This document shows positions 18,144-25,913 of a stretch of 64,000 nt of DNA, piece by piece (positions within the stretch are counted from its first letter, which is position 1; each line of letters opens with the position of its first letter). A model generated the notes under the pieces. That model made no database searches. It was not told the DNA's origin and saw nothing but the letters and a program-made list of their open reading frames with translations. Source of the stretch: Ralstonia pickettii DTP0602 (lineage in GTDB: Bacteria; Pseudomonadota; Gammaproteobacteria; Burkholderiales; Burkholderiaceae); contig CP006668.1 of the NCBI GenBank assembly GCA_000471925.1, forward strand, positions 2,356,001 to 2,420,000. The letters are read 5' to 3'. The position numbers and the translations under genes were made by a program.

Positions 18144-19103
18144 ATGCGTCATGTCAGCACGAAGTTGTTGCACGTCTTTGTCCTTGTCATGGAGTACCGC
18201 GACCTCAACGCCGTCGCAGCCTGCACGCAGGGACGCGTCCCCACGGTCGCCTACAGCCTCGCGCGCCTGCGCGAAATCACCGGCGATCCCTTGTTCGTCA
18301 AGCGCAACGGCATGCTCGAGCCCACCCCGCATGCGCTGCGCCTGGAGCAGACCGCGCGCCAGATCCTGGCCAAATGGAACCAGCTGGTGCGGCCCGGCGA
18401 GTCGGGCCTGAGCAGGCGGCAAGAAGGCGGCAGGCGCGTTTCCATCGGGTTTTCGTCATCGATCGGAGACCCCGTCATCACCGAGATCCTGACCGCGCTG
18501 TGCGAGCAGTTCCCGCATGACAGCTTTATCACCCGCCCGGTGATTGCCGATGCCGCGCTCGCAGGCCACCTCGATGCCGGCGAACTGGACTGCGCCTTCG
18601 TCGTCGACGGCGGGCACGTCCCCGAACATGTGCGGCAACAAAACATCATGGCCACGCCGCGCCGGCTGGTCAGCGCCACGCGCGAAGGCAGCTATGACGA
18701 CAGTGAAAGCGACTGGATCCTGCTGCAGGAGGATTGCGAGGCTGGCAGCCCGCTGCGTGCCTTCCTGAGCCGGCAGGCCAGCACGCCCGGGCACCGCGAG
18801 ACCGTGGTGCCGTCCTGGCATACGCAGATCACGTTGCTGCATGCGGCCGGCGGCATCTGTCCGGTGCTGGACTTCAACGTGCCGCTGGTCACGCGCGAGC
18901 GCAAGACGCGCCTGCTGGCGCCGCCGAGCAGCTTCCCGGAATGGGCCGCGCTGCATTTCTGGTCGCCCGAACGTGGCCGCGACAAAGGCGTGCTGCGCGA
19001 CATCATGGACGTGGGCAGTGCCGTGCTGCGCGATCCGCTCAAGGCCATCGACGGCCGCCGCAAGGGCCGCCCGGCCGCGCAGGCCGAGCCTGCGCTGGCC
19101 TGA
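18144..19103 (+). CDS. LysR-family transcriptional regulator
   Basis: The 319-residue regulator has an N-terminal winged HTH (about residues 5-65, with DLNAVAACTQGRVPTVAYSL and GDPLFVKRNGMLEPTPHALRL). A LysR substrate-binding domain follows, from VSIGFSSSIGDPVITEIL to the C-terminus. GGGAG lies upstream of ATG 18144. It is flanked by noncoding DNA and no divergent target gene is visible, so its effector and targets are unknown. A strong terminator follows. Confidence 0.88.
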   Translation: MRHVSTKLLHVFVLVMEYRDLNAVAACTQGRVPTVAYSLARLREITGDPLFVKRNGMLEPTPHALRLEQTARQILAKWNQLVRPGESGLSRRQEGGRRVSIGFSSSIGDPVITEILTALCEQFPHDSFITRPVIADAALAGHLDAGELDCAFVVDGGHVPEHVRQQNIMATPRRLVSATREGSYDDSESDWILLQEDCEAGSPLRAFLSRQASTPGHRETVVPSWHTQITLLHAAGGICPVLDFNVPLVTRERKTRLLAPPSSFPEWAALHFWSPERGRDKGVLRDIMDVGSAVLRDPLKAIDGRRKGRPAAQAEPALA

Positions 19104-19110
19104 CTTCCAG

Positions 19111-19143
19111 CGGCCGGACGCGCCTGCGCGCCGGCCGTTTATT
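19111..19143 (+). terminator. Rho-independent terminator after the LysR gene
   Basis: CGGCCGG (19111-19117) pairs with CCGGCCG (19131-19137), extended by a five-pair inner stem with one bulged A. TTTATT follows. It starts 8 bases after the LysR stop. Confidence 0.75.
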
Positions 19144-19346
19144 GCAGTCCTTAGACATTTTCCCGAATCCCGGGCCTGCACTACACTCGCTCGAGTTTTG
19201 TCCGGCGCCGCATGCCTCGCGCCCCGTCCCCGGCGCGGTTTGCGAATCATCCTAGCTTCGCCCGCAAGCGCGGCCGGTATCCTGCCCTGGCATTGGCGCA
19301 CTCCGGCCGTCTCCCGTTTGGCCAGGTCCTGCGGCAATGCACGCAG

Positions 19347-19376
19347 TTGTCTGGCGCCGTTTTGTCTGGCGTCGTT
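19347..19376 (+). repeat. Tandem 15-bp repeat upstream of the response regulator
   Basis: TTGTCTGGCGCCGTT (19347-19361) is followed immediately by TTGTCTGGCGTCGTT (19362-19376), a head-to-tail repeat with one mismatch. It lies 91-120 bases before the response-regulator start. Direct repeats in that place are often binding sites for NarL-type regulators, but this is inference. Confidence 0.6.
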
Positions 19377-19380
19377 CTTG

Positions 19381-19413
19381 CGCCGCACGTCTGGAGACGT
19401 GCGGCGTTTTCTT
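19381..19413 (+). terminator. Terminator-like hairpin in the leader of the response-regulator gene
   Basis: CGCCGCACGTC (19381-19391) and GACGTGCGGCG (19396-19406) form a perfect 11-bp stem with loop TGGA, followed by TTTTCTT. It lies 53 bases before the response-regulator ATG and about 280 bases after the LysR gene, which has its own terminator. It therefore ends an unseen upstream transcript, perhaps a small RNA, or attenuates the regulator gene. Confidence 0.65.
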
Positions 19414-19466
19414 GAGGCCGGCGCGGTCGCCGGCGCCGCCGCAAACAAGAACCGAGGAGCAACCCG

Positions 19467-20135
19467 ATGGCATTGAGGATCCTGCTTGCCGACGACCATC
19501 CGGTGGTAAGCGCGGCCGTTGCCGACCGCTTGCGTACCCAGACCGGCTGGGAAGTCTGCGGCAGAGTGACCAGCGCGGCAGCGCTGCTGAACAGTGTCGA
19601 GGTGCTGCGTCCCGATGTCGTGATCACCGACTACCACATGCCCGCGCAGGAAGAGGGCAACAGCGACGGGCTGCGCCTGCTGGCCAGCCTGCGGCGGCGC
19701 CATCCTTCGCTCGCCGTGATCGTGCTGACCATGATCACCAACCCGCTGGTGCTGCGCGCCATCCTCGACACCCATGTGCATGGCCTGCTGCTGAAGGATT
19801 CACCGCTGTCGGAACTGGTTACCGTGGTGTACCGCATCCAGCGCGGCTTCCACTACATCGGCAAGTCGGCCATGGAGGTCCTGTCACAAGCCGATCCGGG
19901 CAATCCGGTCGCGCCAGGCCAGGCCGGCGCCGACCGCCTCTCCGCGCGCGAGATGGAAGTGTTGCGGCTGTATTTGGCCGGCCGCTCGGTCAGCGAGATC
20001 GCCAACCTGCTGTGCCGCAGCGTCAAGACCATCAGCCGGCAGAAGAATTGCGCCATGCACAAGCTCGGCGTCACCAATGACCGCGAGCTGTTCGAGTTCG
20101 CCGCGCTCAAGGGCATGCTGCTGACGGCCTCCTGA
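19467..20135 (+). CDS. Orphan NarL/RcsB-type response regulator
   Basis: The 222-residue protein has a receiver domain with acidic residues Asp9-Asp10, phospho-acceptor Asp55 (VVITDYHMP) and Lys110 (LLLKDSP). The LuxR-type HTH at about 156-215 (LSAREMEVLRLYLAGRSVSEIANLLCRSVKTISRQKNCAMHKL) is closest in style to RcsB/FimZ. The ribosome site is GAGGAG before ATG 19467. No histidine kinase is present, so the signal source is unknown. The 5' leader carries a tandem repeat and a terminator-like hairpin. Confidence 0.9.
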   Translation: MALRILLADDHPVVSAAVADRLRTQTGWEVCGRVTSAAALLNSVEVLRPDVVITDYHMPAQEEGNSDGLRLLASLRRRHPSLAVIVLTMITNPLVLRAILDTHVHGLLLKDSPLSELVTVVYRIQRGFHYIGKSAMEVLSQADPGNPVAPGQAGADRLSAREMEVLRLYLAGRSVSEIANLLCRSVKTISRQKNCAMHKLGVTNDRELFEFAALKGMLLTAS

Positions 20136-20161
20136 ACCTGCGCGGCGCCGTTGGCGATGCT

Positions 20162-20623
20162 TCAGGCTGCGTCGACCGCTTCCGCCGCGCGTGCCTGCGC
20201 GTATGCGATGCCGGCTTCCAGTTGCGCCAGGCCGTGCGACAGCTCCTGCATGGTGGCAGGCGTGACCTCGGCCAGTACGTCTTCGAGGAAGGCCGAGCGC
20301 ACGGGCATCATCTGCGACACCATCTGCTGCCCTTCCCGTGACAACGTGACATGCGTCACGCGGTTGTCGCGCTCGGAGGTGGAGCGCTCCACCCAGCCGA
20401 GTTCCTGCATGGCCTTGAGCTGGCGCGTCAACGCACCCGGATCCATGCCAACGCGGTCGGCCAGCGCTTTCTGCGCGATCGCATCGTCCTGCAGATGCAG
20501 CGCATGCAAGACGCGCCAGCGCGCCAGCGGCAGGCCCATGCGCTGCTCGAACGCCGCCGCGTAGGCGCGGTAGGTGCGCCCGAACTGCTGCAGTACGGCC
20601 ACGCTTTGTCGCTCCAGTTCCAT
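20162..20623 (-). CDS. MarR-family transcriptional regulator
   Basis: The 153-residue protein has the MarR winged-helix fold: LARWRVLHALHLQDDAIAQKALADRVGMDPGALTRQLKAMQELGWVERSTSERDNRVTHVTLSREGQQ. The DxRxxxVxLT-like wing is intact. It lies 59 bases downstream of a 14-helix drug exporter gene on the same strand and is probably co-transcribed with it. The likely role, as for EmrR/MarR relatives, is repression of that exporter until a phenolic or drug ligand binds. Confidence 0.88.
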   Translation of the reverse strand: MELERQSVAVLQQFGRTYRAYAAAFEQRMGLPLARWRVLHALHLQDDAIAQKALADRVGMDPGALTRQLKAMQELGWVERSTSERDNRVTHVTLSREGQQMVSQMMPVRSAFLEDVLAEVTPATMQELSHGLAQLEAGIAYAQARAAEAVDAA

Positions 20624-20682
20624 CCGTTCTCCTCAGGGGTGCATTGCAGGCCCCGTTGCTGGCCCCGTTGCTGGCCCGTATC

Positions 20683-22278
20683 TTAGTCTGCCGCCATCGC
20701 CGGTGCCGCGGTGCGCGCCAGCGTCACCGGCGGCACCTGGCGCGCGCGCCAGACCCCGAACGCCGCCGCGGCCGCGGCGGCAAGCAGGCCCAGGTGGATG
20801 GCGCTGACCAGCGACACGCGCGCCTGCTCCAGCAGCAGCGCGCCATTGTGCCCGGCCTGGCCGAGCTGGCCGAGCAGCACCGCCTGCGAGGCCTTGTCGA
20901 TCAGCACCTGCGGGTCGGCCATGCGCGCCGCCCACTGACTCGCATTGGCCGCCGCCAGCGCATGGTCGACGCCACCGGTGTAGCTGCGCGTGACCAGCGT
21001 GCCCACGATCGCCGTGCCCACCATGCCGCCCACCATGCGCAGGGACTGCAGCATGGCGGTGGCGATGCCAAGATGCTCGCGCCCCGCGGTCTGCTGCGCA
21101 AACACGGTCAGGTTCGGCATGATAAAACCCAGCCCCAGCCCGCCCACCAGCATGATCGCCATCAGCAGCCCGTGGGGCATGCCGCGCGTGGCCTGCGACA
21201 GCCCCAGGCACGCCACGGCCAGCATGCCGAAGCCGGCATAGAGCATGGCATTGGGGTGGCGGATACGCGTGACGATGCGGCCGTTGACGATGCTGCCGAC
21301 GGTGATGCAGACCACCAGCGGCGTAATCAGCAGGCCCGCCTCCTTGGGCGAATAGCCGAAGCCACCCTGGAACAGCAGCGGCGCGTAGAGCAGCAGCGCG
21401 AACATGGTGAAGCCCGCGAACACCGACAACTGGAACAGCGGCGCCAGCCCCGGGTTGCGGAACATCTCCACCGGCAGGATCGGGTTGGCGCAGCGCTTCT
21501 CCCAGTGCCACAGCGCCACCAGCACAGCCACGGCGAGCACCAGCAGGCCGCCGGTATATGCATCGAAGCCGCGCTCCGGCAGCAGTTCCACGCTCAGCTG
21601 CATGCAGCCCAGCCCCGCCGCAATCAGCAAGGCGCCCAGCCAGTCCACCCGGATCGGTCCGCTGTGCGCCTGCTGGCGCAGGTGCGGCAGGTAGCGCCAC
21701 GCGAACCACAGCCCCAGCACGCCCACCGGCAGGTTGACGTAGAACACCGCGCGCCAGCCATACCACTCCGTCAGCACCCCGCCCAGCGAAGGACCGACGG
21801 CATTGGCAATGCCGAACGCCGCGCTCAGCATCACCTGCCAGCGCAGCCGCACATGCGAATCCGGGAACAGGTCGGCGATACAGGCAAAGGCCGTACCGAC
21901 CAGCATGCCGCCACCGATGCCCTGCAGCGCGCGCGCCAGCACGAGGAACGGCATGCTCGGCGCCATGCCGCACAGCGCCGAGGCCACCGAGAACACCACG
22001 ATCGACGCCAGCACGAACGGCTTGCGCCCGTAATAGTCCCCCAGCCGCCCGAAGATCGGCACGGTGATCACCGAGGTCAGCAGGTAGGCCGTGGCCACCC
22101 ACGCGTAGTACTCGAAGCCCTGCAACTCCGCGACCACCGTCGGCAGCGCCGTGCCGACCACGGTCTGGTCCAGCGCCACCAGCATCACCACGAAAGCCAC
22201 GCCCAGCATGGCCAGCAAGGACTCCCGGAATGGCAGGACCTGGCCGTTGGCGTGGTCGCTTTGTGGCTGTGGTGTCAT
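20683..22278 (-). CDS. DHA2-family (EmrB/QacA-like) drug exporter
   Basis: The 531-residue MFS protein has about fourteen helices. It carries the motif LDQTVVGTALPTVVAEL in helix 1, GRLGDYYGRKPFVL in loop 2-3 and RALQGIGGGMLVGTAFA in helix 4, all typical of 14-TMS H+/drug antiporters. Codon use and length are normal. No EmrA-type membrane-fusion partner is adjacent, so it probably works alone in the inner membrane. The MarR gene downstream is its probable regulator. Confidence 0.9.
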   Translation of the reverse strand: MTPQPQSDHANGQVLPFRESLLAMLGVAFVVMLVALDQTVVGTALPTVVAELQGFEYYAWVATAYLLTSVITVPIFGRLGDYYGRKPFVLASIVVFSVASALCGMAPSMPFLVLARALQGIGGGMLVGTAFACIADLFPDSHVRLRWQVMLSAAFGIANAVGPSLGGVLTEWYGWRAVFYVNLPVGVLGLWFAWRYLPHLRQQAHSGPIRVDWLGALLIAAGLGCMQLSVELLPERGFDAYTGGLLVLAVAVLVALWHWEKRCANPILPVEMFRNPGLAPLFQLSVFAGFTMFALLLYAPLLFQGGFGYSPKEAGLLITPLVVCITVGSIVNGRIVTRIRHPNAMLYAGFGMLAVACLGLSQATRGMPHGLLMAIMLVGGLGLGFIMPNLTVFAQQTAGREHLGIATAMLQSLRMVGGMVGTAIVGTLVTRSYTGGVDHALAAANASQWAARMADPQVLIDKASQAVLLGQLGQAGHNGALLLEQARVSLVSAIHLGLLAAAAAAAFGVWRARQVPPVTLARTAAPAMAAD

Positions 22279-22373
22279 TTTGTTGCTCGGTCAATCGTTG
22301 CGTTGTCAATGATTATAGGACAGGAAACTGAGAAGTGGCTGAGGAATGGGATAACTGCTGATTGGATTTCACC

Positions 22374-22420
22374 TTGACAGACAGATCTGTATCCATTACA
22401 AATGAGACAGGTCTGTATCA
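22374..22420 (+). promoter_or_regulatory. Promoter with two ACAG-N2-CTGT operators before the AraC gene
   Basis: A -35 TTGACA (22374-22379) and -10 TACAAA (22397-22402) are separated by 17 bases. The perfect palindrome ACAGATCTGT (22381-22390) lies in the spacer. A second copy, ACAGGTCTGT (22407-22416), lies 26 bases downstream over the start region. The same element occurs twice before the TetR gene at 32083-32673. Placement fits repression by a TetR-type dimer. Confidence 0.7.
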
Positions 22421-22437
22421 TAGTAAGGAATGGCGCG

Positions 22438-22878
22438 ATGAGCACGACAACCTTCGAAGCGGCAGCCGTCGCGCAGCGGCCGGAGCAGGAAGGCCACACT
22501 GCACCGCCTTCGCGGCGCGGCGCGCCGGCCACAGCACCGCTGGCCGCGTGGCGCCTGCGCAAGGCGACCGAGTACATCGAGGCAAATCTGGCCGACGCCA
22601 TCAGGCTGGCGAACCTGGCCGAAGCCGCCGGCCTCACGCGCATGCATTTTGCCGCGCAGTTCAAGGCCACGACCGGGCAGCGTCCGCACGACTACCTGCT
22701 GCGCCGGCGCATCGAACGCGCCCAGGACCTGCTGGCCTCGACCGATCATCCGATCGTGCACGTCGCCATGGACGTCGGTTTCCAGACGCAGGCGCATTTC
22801 GCCAGCGTGTTCAAGCGCTTCGCGGGCGATACGCCGTCGCGCTGGCGGCATCGCCACGGCAAGCGCTCGGCGGCCTGA
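22438..22878 (+). CDS. Short AraC-family regulator (DNA-binding domain only)
   Basis: The 146-residue protein consists of a disordered N-terminus and an AraC/XylS double-HTH domain: ATEYIEANLADAIRLANLAEAAGLTRMHFAAQFKATTGQRPHDYLLRRRIERAQDLLA and IVHVAMDVGFQTQAHFASVFKRFAGDTPSRWR. There is no sensor domain, so activity is probably set by expression level, as in MarA/SoxS. AAGGA precedes ATG 22438. It is divergent from the drug exporter, and its promoter carries two operator palindromes shared with a distant TetR gene. Confidence 0.85.
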   Translation: MSTTTFEAAAVAQRPEQEGHTAPPSRRGAPATAPLAAWRLRKATEYIEANLADAIRLANLAEAAGLTRMHFAAQFKATTGQRPHDYLLRRRIERAQDLLASTDHPIVHVAMDVGFQTQAHFASVFKRFAGDTPSRWRHRHGKRSAA

Positions 22879-22901
22879 GCCGGGCGGCGTGGAACCGCGT
22901 G

Positions 22902-24107
22902 CTAGGCCAGCCAGCAACGCAGGTCGTAGTACGGCACGAGATCGTAGGCGGCGATATCCGCCTGCGGCGAAACGCGGATAAAGCCGGCGGCATCGCCTAG
23001 TGCGGAAACCGACGCAGCACCCTGCTGGCTGTGGACCTGCGCCCTGTCGTAGCCGACCTGGCGCGCGACCCTGGTAGCCCGCCAGAACTCATCGCGCTGG
23101 CCCTTCTCACGCTTGCCGAGGTCGACGCGGACGTGGCTGACCGCAGGATAGATCTGCGCCCGCCCCTGGAGCTTGCGCAGCATCGGTGTCACCAGCAGCG
23201 CAAAGGTGGTGTAGGCCGCAGCCGGATTGCCCGGCAGGCAGACCACCGGCTTTGCGCGCAGCCGCCCCACCGCGACCGGCTTGCCCGGCTTCATGTTGAC
23301 CTGGTGGAACAGCAGTTCGCCGCCCGCCGACACCAGCGCCGGCGCCGCCAGGTCCCTGACGCCGCCCGAGGCGCCGCCGGTCAGCAGCACGATGTCGGCG
23401 TCGTCCACCAGTTCAAGCAGCGACTGGTGGACCGCCCGCTCCTCGTCCCTGATGTACTTGCGCGTGACCACGATGGCGCCAAGCGACTCCACCAGCGATT
23501 CAAGCATGGGCCCGTTGATATCGTGGATCTGGTGGCGGCCCAGCGGCTCGTCATGCGCCGCGACTTCGTCGCCCGAGATCAGCAGCGCGACCTCGACCAG
23601 CCTCACGGCCGGGATGGTGGTCACGCCCTGGGACGCAAGCGCGGCAATATGCCCGGGGCGGAGCAGCGTGCCTGCGCTGAGCAACGGGCCGCCGGCCCGT
23701 GCGTCCTCCCCCTGGCGGCGGATGTTGCGCCCCGCTACCGGCGCGCGAAGGAACGACACCTTGTCCTCGGACAGCACGGCATGCTCGTCGGCAATCACCG
23801 TGTCGGCGCCTTGCGGAACCAGCGATCCGGTGAAGAGGCGGATGGCATGTCCGGCTGCCAGTGGTTCCGGGCAGCTGCCTGCGTAGCAGACTTGCTGGAC
23901 CGGGAAGCTTTGCCCCCGACGCCAGTCGGCCATGCGGATGGCATAGCCGTCCATGGCGCTCTTGTCGGCGGCAGGGACGTCGAGCCGTGCCGGCACATCG
24001 CGCGCCAGCACCCGGCCCGATGCCAGCCCCAGCCAGACCGGCTCGGTGTCGGCGACAGGCACGACGCTGCCGGCAAACAGGCTTTGTGCTGCATCGAAGC
24101 TCAGCAT
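22902..24107 (-). CDS. moeA: Molybdopterin molybdenumtransferase
   Basis: The 401-residue MoeA inserts molybdate into adenylated molybdopterin. Recognisable parts are PAADKSAMDGYAI near residue 50, GEDARAGGPLLSAGTLL in the middle, the binding segment VLLTGGASGGVRDL and LPGNPAAAYTTF towards the end, followed by domain IV. The start at 24107 overlaps the moaB stop by 7 bases, so the two are coupled; an in-frame start 39 bases upstream is less likely. The usual TGG-S-G-D-Y-D variant is TGGASGGVRD here. No molybdoenzyme lies nearby. Confidence 0.88.
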   Translation of the reverse strand: MLSFDAAQSLFAGSVVPVADTEPVWLGLASGRVLARDVPARLDVPAADKSAMDGYAIRMADWRRGQSFPVQQVCYAGSCPEPLAAGHAIRLFTGSLVPQGADTVIADEHAVLSEDKVSFLRAPVAGRNIRRQGEDARAGGPLLSAGTLLRPGHIAALASQGVTTIPAVRLVEVALLISGDEVAAHDEPLGRHQIHDINGPMLESLVESLGAIVVTRKYIRDEERAVHQSLLELVDDADIVLLTGGASGGVRDLAAPALVSAGGELLFHQVNMKPGKPVAVGRLRAKPVVCLPGNPAAAYTTFALLVTPMLRKLQGRAQIYPAVSHVRVDLGKREKGQRDEFWRATRVARQVGYDRAQVHSQQGAASVSALGDAAGFIRVSPQADIAAYDLVPYYDLRCWLA

Positions 24108-24655
24108 GTCGTGGCCCCCTGCCGGAATGCGGTAGCGAAGTTGCACGGGCGGGTGCGGCTATCCAGTTGCGGCCGGATCAGGTGTTCCCAGCCAAGGTTG
24201 CAGGAGCCCTCGGATCCCGGCAGGCAGAAGATGATGCGGCTGTTGGCGACGCCGGCCAAGGCGCGTGACTGCATGGCCGCACTGCCGATTTCCCGGTAGG
24301 AAACCATGCGGAACAGCTCGCCGAAGCCGTCGATCTCGCGATCGAGCAGCGGCACTACCGCATCGGGCACCGAGTTGCCCGGCTTGAAGCCGGTGCCGCC
24401 ATTGGTCAGGATCACCTTTACGTCGCCGGCCACGATCCAGTCGCTCAGGATGCGGCGGATGGCGTAGACGTTGTCCACCGACATGTCGCGGCGAATGCAG
24501 CGGTGTCCCGCTGCTTCGAGGTGGCGGACGAGCAGGTCGCCGGAGGTATCGGTCGCGGGCGTGCGATGGTCGCTTACCGTCAGCACGGCGCAGGAAAGGG
24601 AAAGCAATCGGTCGAGGGGGGCGATCTGGCCTTTTTCTGGCGCGGGCGAACTCAT
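24101..24655 (-). CDS. moaB: Molybdenum cofactor biosynthesis protein B
   Basis: The 184-residue protein belongs to the MoaB/MogA fold, which adenylates molybdopterin. It shows LSCAVLTVSDHRTPATDTSG near residue 28 and the hallmark ILTNGGTGFKPGNSVPDAV, followed by the C-terminal GSEGSCNLGWEHLIRPQL. GAGGAAA precedes ATG 24655. The last codons overlap the start of moeA. The pair moaB-moeA makes a minimal late-step operon for Mo cofactor assembly. Confidence 0.9.
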   Translation of the reverse strand: MSSPAPEKGQIAPLDRLLSLSCAVLTVSDHRTPATDTSGDLLVRHLEAAGHRCIRRDMSVDNVYAIRRILSDWIVAGDVKVILTNGGTGFKPGNSVPDAVVPLLDREIDGFGELFRMVSYREIGSAAMQSRALAGVANSRIIFCLPGSEGSCNLGWEHLIRPQLDSRTRPCNFATAFRQGATTC

Positions 24656-25009
24656 GGCGGTTTCCTCTGGTAGGCGCATGGGCTGCCCGGCAGGGATCGG
24701 GCCGGGCCAGCCCTTGATGCAACCTGGCCAGAATAGGCGCGGCCAGCGGTAACCGAGGCGCACAAAGAGGCGGCAGATTCCGGAGTACAGTTCATCGCCG
24801 GAATGCGGCACAACCAGGCCGGCGACACGGAGGCGGCAGACTGTATCCAGGCGCAACCCAGAGGACTGTGCTCTGGCACCGCGGCCTGGCGCGCCTATAT
24901 TTCCCCTGTCGCGGCGCACCGTTTTTTTGGTTGATCGAGGAATACGAGGGAGCGCCGTCTTGATTTCGAGGCCTGCGCCGAGGTGGGACGGCGACAGAAC
25001 CCCACCGCA
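24656..25009. other. Intergenic region between moaB and uraH
   Basis: About 350 bases without a gene. A run of seven T's occurs near 24921-24927 but no stable hairpin precedes it on either strand. The moaB-moeA promoter must lie here. Confidence 0.4.
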
Positions 25010-25345
25010 TCAGCTGCCCCGATATGTCCCGAAGCTCCACGGCGAGCACAGCAGTGGCACGTGGTAGTGCTGCGCGGCATCGGCAATGGTGAAGCGCACC
25101 GGAACGATATCGGCGAACACGTCCGGTGTCCTGAAATAGTCCGCAACCCAGAAGCGCAGTTCGAACTCGCCGGTACGCGCCTGTGCCGCGGGCAGCATCT
25201 GCGCGTCGGTGCGTCCGTCCTGGTTGGTGCGGGTGCGGGCGATCAGCCGCGGCGGCTGCGTGCCCATGTCGAACAACTCGACCTGCATGCCGGCGATGGG
25301 CTTGCCCAGCGATACGTCGAGAACATGCGTGCTGATGCCTGCCAT
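25010..25345 (-). CDS. uraH: 5-Hydroxyisourate hydrolase
   Basis: The 111-residue transthyretin-like enzyme opens the ring of 5-hydroxyisourate, the first product of urate oxidation. Key motifs are present: THVLD with His7 near the N-terminus, RTNQDGRTD, and the C-terminal HYHVPLL ... YRGS tetrapeptide that shapes the active site. It has no signal, so it is cytoplasmic. It is the last gene of a three-gene minus-strand operon after an MFS carrier and a Tat-exported paralogue. UraD, the next enzyme of the pathway, is at 28741-29259. Confidence 0.93.
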   Translation of the reverse strand: MAGISTHVLDVSLGKPIAGMQVELFDMGTQPPRLIARTRTNQDGRTDAQMLPAAQARTGEFELRFWVADYFRTPDVFADIVPVRFTIADAAQHYHVPLLCSPWSFGTYRGS

Positions 25346-25375
25346 GATGCGATGCCTCCGGATAGGTGCGCGGCT

Positions 25376-25912
25376 TCAGCTGCCGCGGTAGTAGTTGTAG
25401 CTCCACGGCCCGACCAGCACGGGCAGGTGGATGCGCTGGCTGGCATCGGTCACGCGCAGCCGCAGCGGGATCTTCGACAGGAACAGCGGCTGCGGCAGGC
25501 TGGCCTTGCGCGCGGCGAAGTACTCGTCCACGTGCAGAAGCAGTTCGTAGGTGCCGGTGCGGTAGCTGTCGCCGATCAGCAGCGGCGGTTCGCTACGGCC
25601 ATTGGCGGCGAGCGTGACGGTCTGCATCAGGCGCGGCTGGCCGTTGTCGATGCGGAACAGGTCCACGCGCATGCCGGCGGCGGGCGTGCCGTGCCAGGTG
25701 TCGAGCGCGTGCATGGTCAGGCGCGGGCCCAGGCCACCTTGCTGCACCGGGCCGGTGGCCTGGTTGGGCACGGCCGGCGATGTCGCTTCAGGCGTCGCGC
25801 CCCAGCTCGCACCGGCGAGCAGCGCGCCGCCGCCAAGCGTCATCGATTGCAGCGCGAAGCGCCGGCGGCTTGCATCGAATTTGTCGTGGCTGTCGTGGTT
25901 GTCCTGGCTCAT
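25376..25912 (-). CDS. Second, Tat-exported hydroxyisourate hydrolase-like protein
   Basis: The 178-residue protein begins with a Tat signal (SRRRFALQSMTLGGGALLAGASWGA). A transthyretin-like domain follows with MHALD, LLIGDSYRTGTYELLLHVDEYF, QRIHLPVLVGPWSYNYYRGS. The C-terminal YRGS and both His-containing motifs of HIU hydrolases are kept, so it is probably active in the periplasm. It lies 30 bases upstream of the cytoplasmic uraH and only one base after the MFS stop. The purpose of a periplasmic copy is unknown. Confidence 0.85.
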   Translation of the reverse strand: MSQDNHDSHDKFDASRRRFALQSMTLGGGALLAGASWGATPEATSPAVPNQATGPVQQGGLGPRLTMHALDTWHGTPAAGMRVDLFRIDNGQPRLMQTVTLAANGRSEPPLLIGDSYRTGTYELLLHVDEYFAARKASLPQPLFLSKIPLRLRVTDASQRIHLPVLVGPWSYNYYRGS

Positions 25913-25913
25913 G

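Noticed and set aside
20644..22377. A 577-codon plus-strand frame opposite the drug exporter
   Set aside because: His/Arg/Gln-rich composition and no ribosome site; it is the antisense shadow of a real 14-helix transporter in GC-rich DNA.
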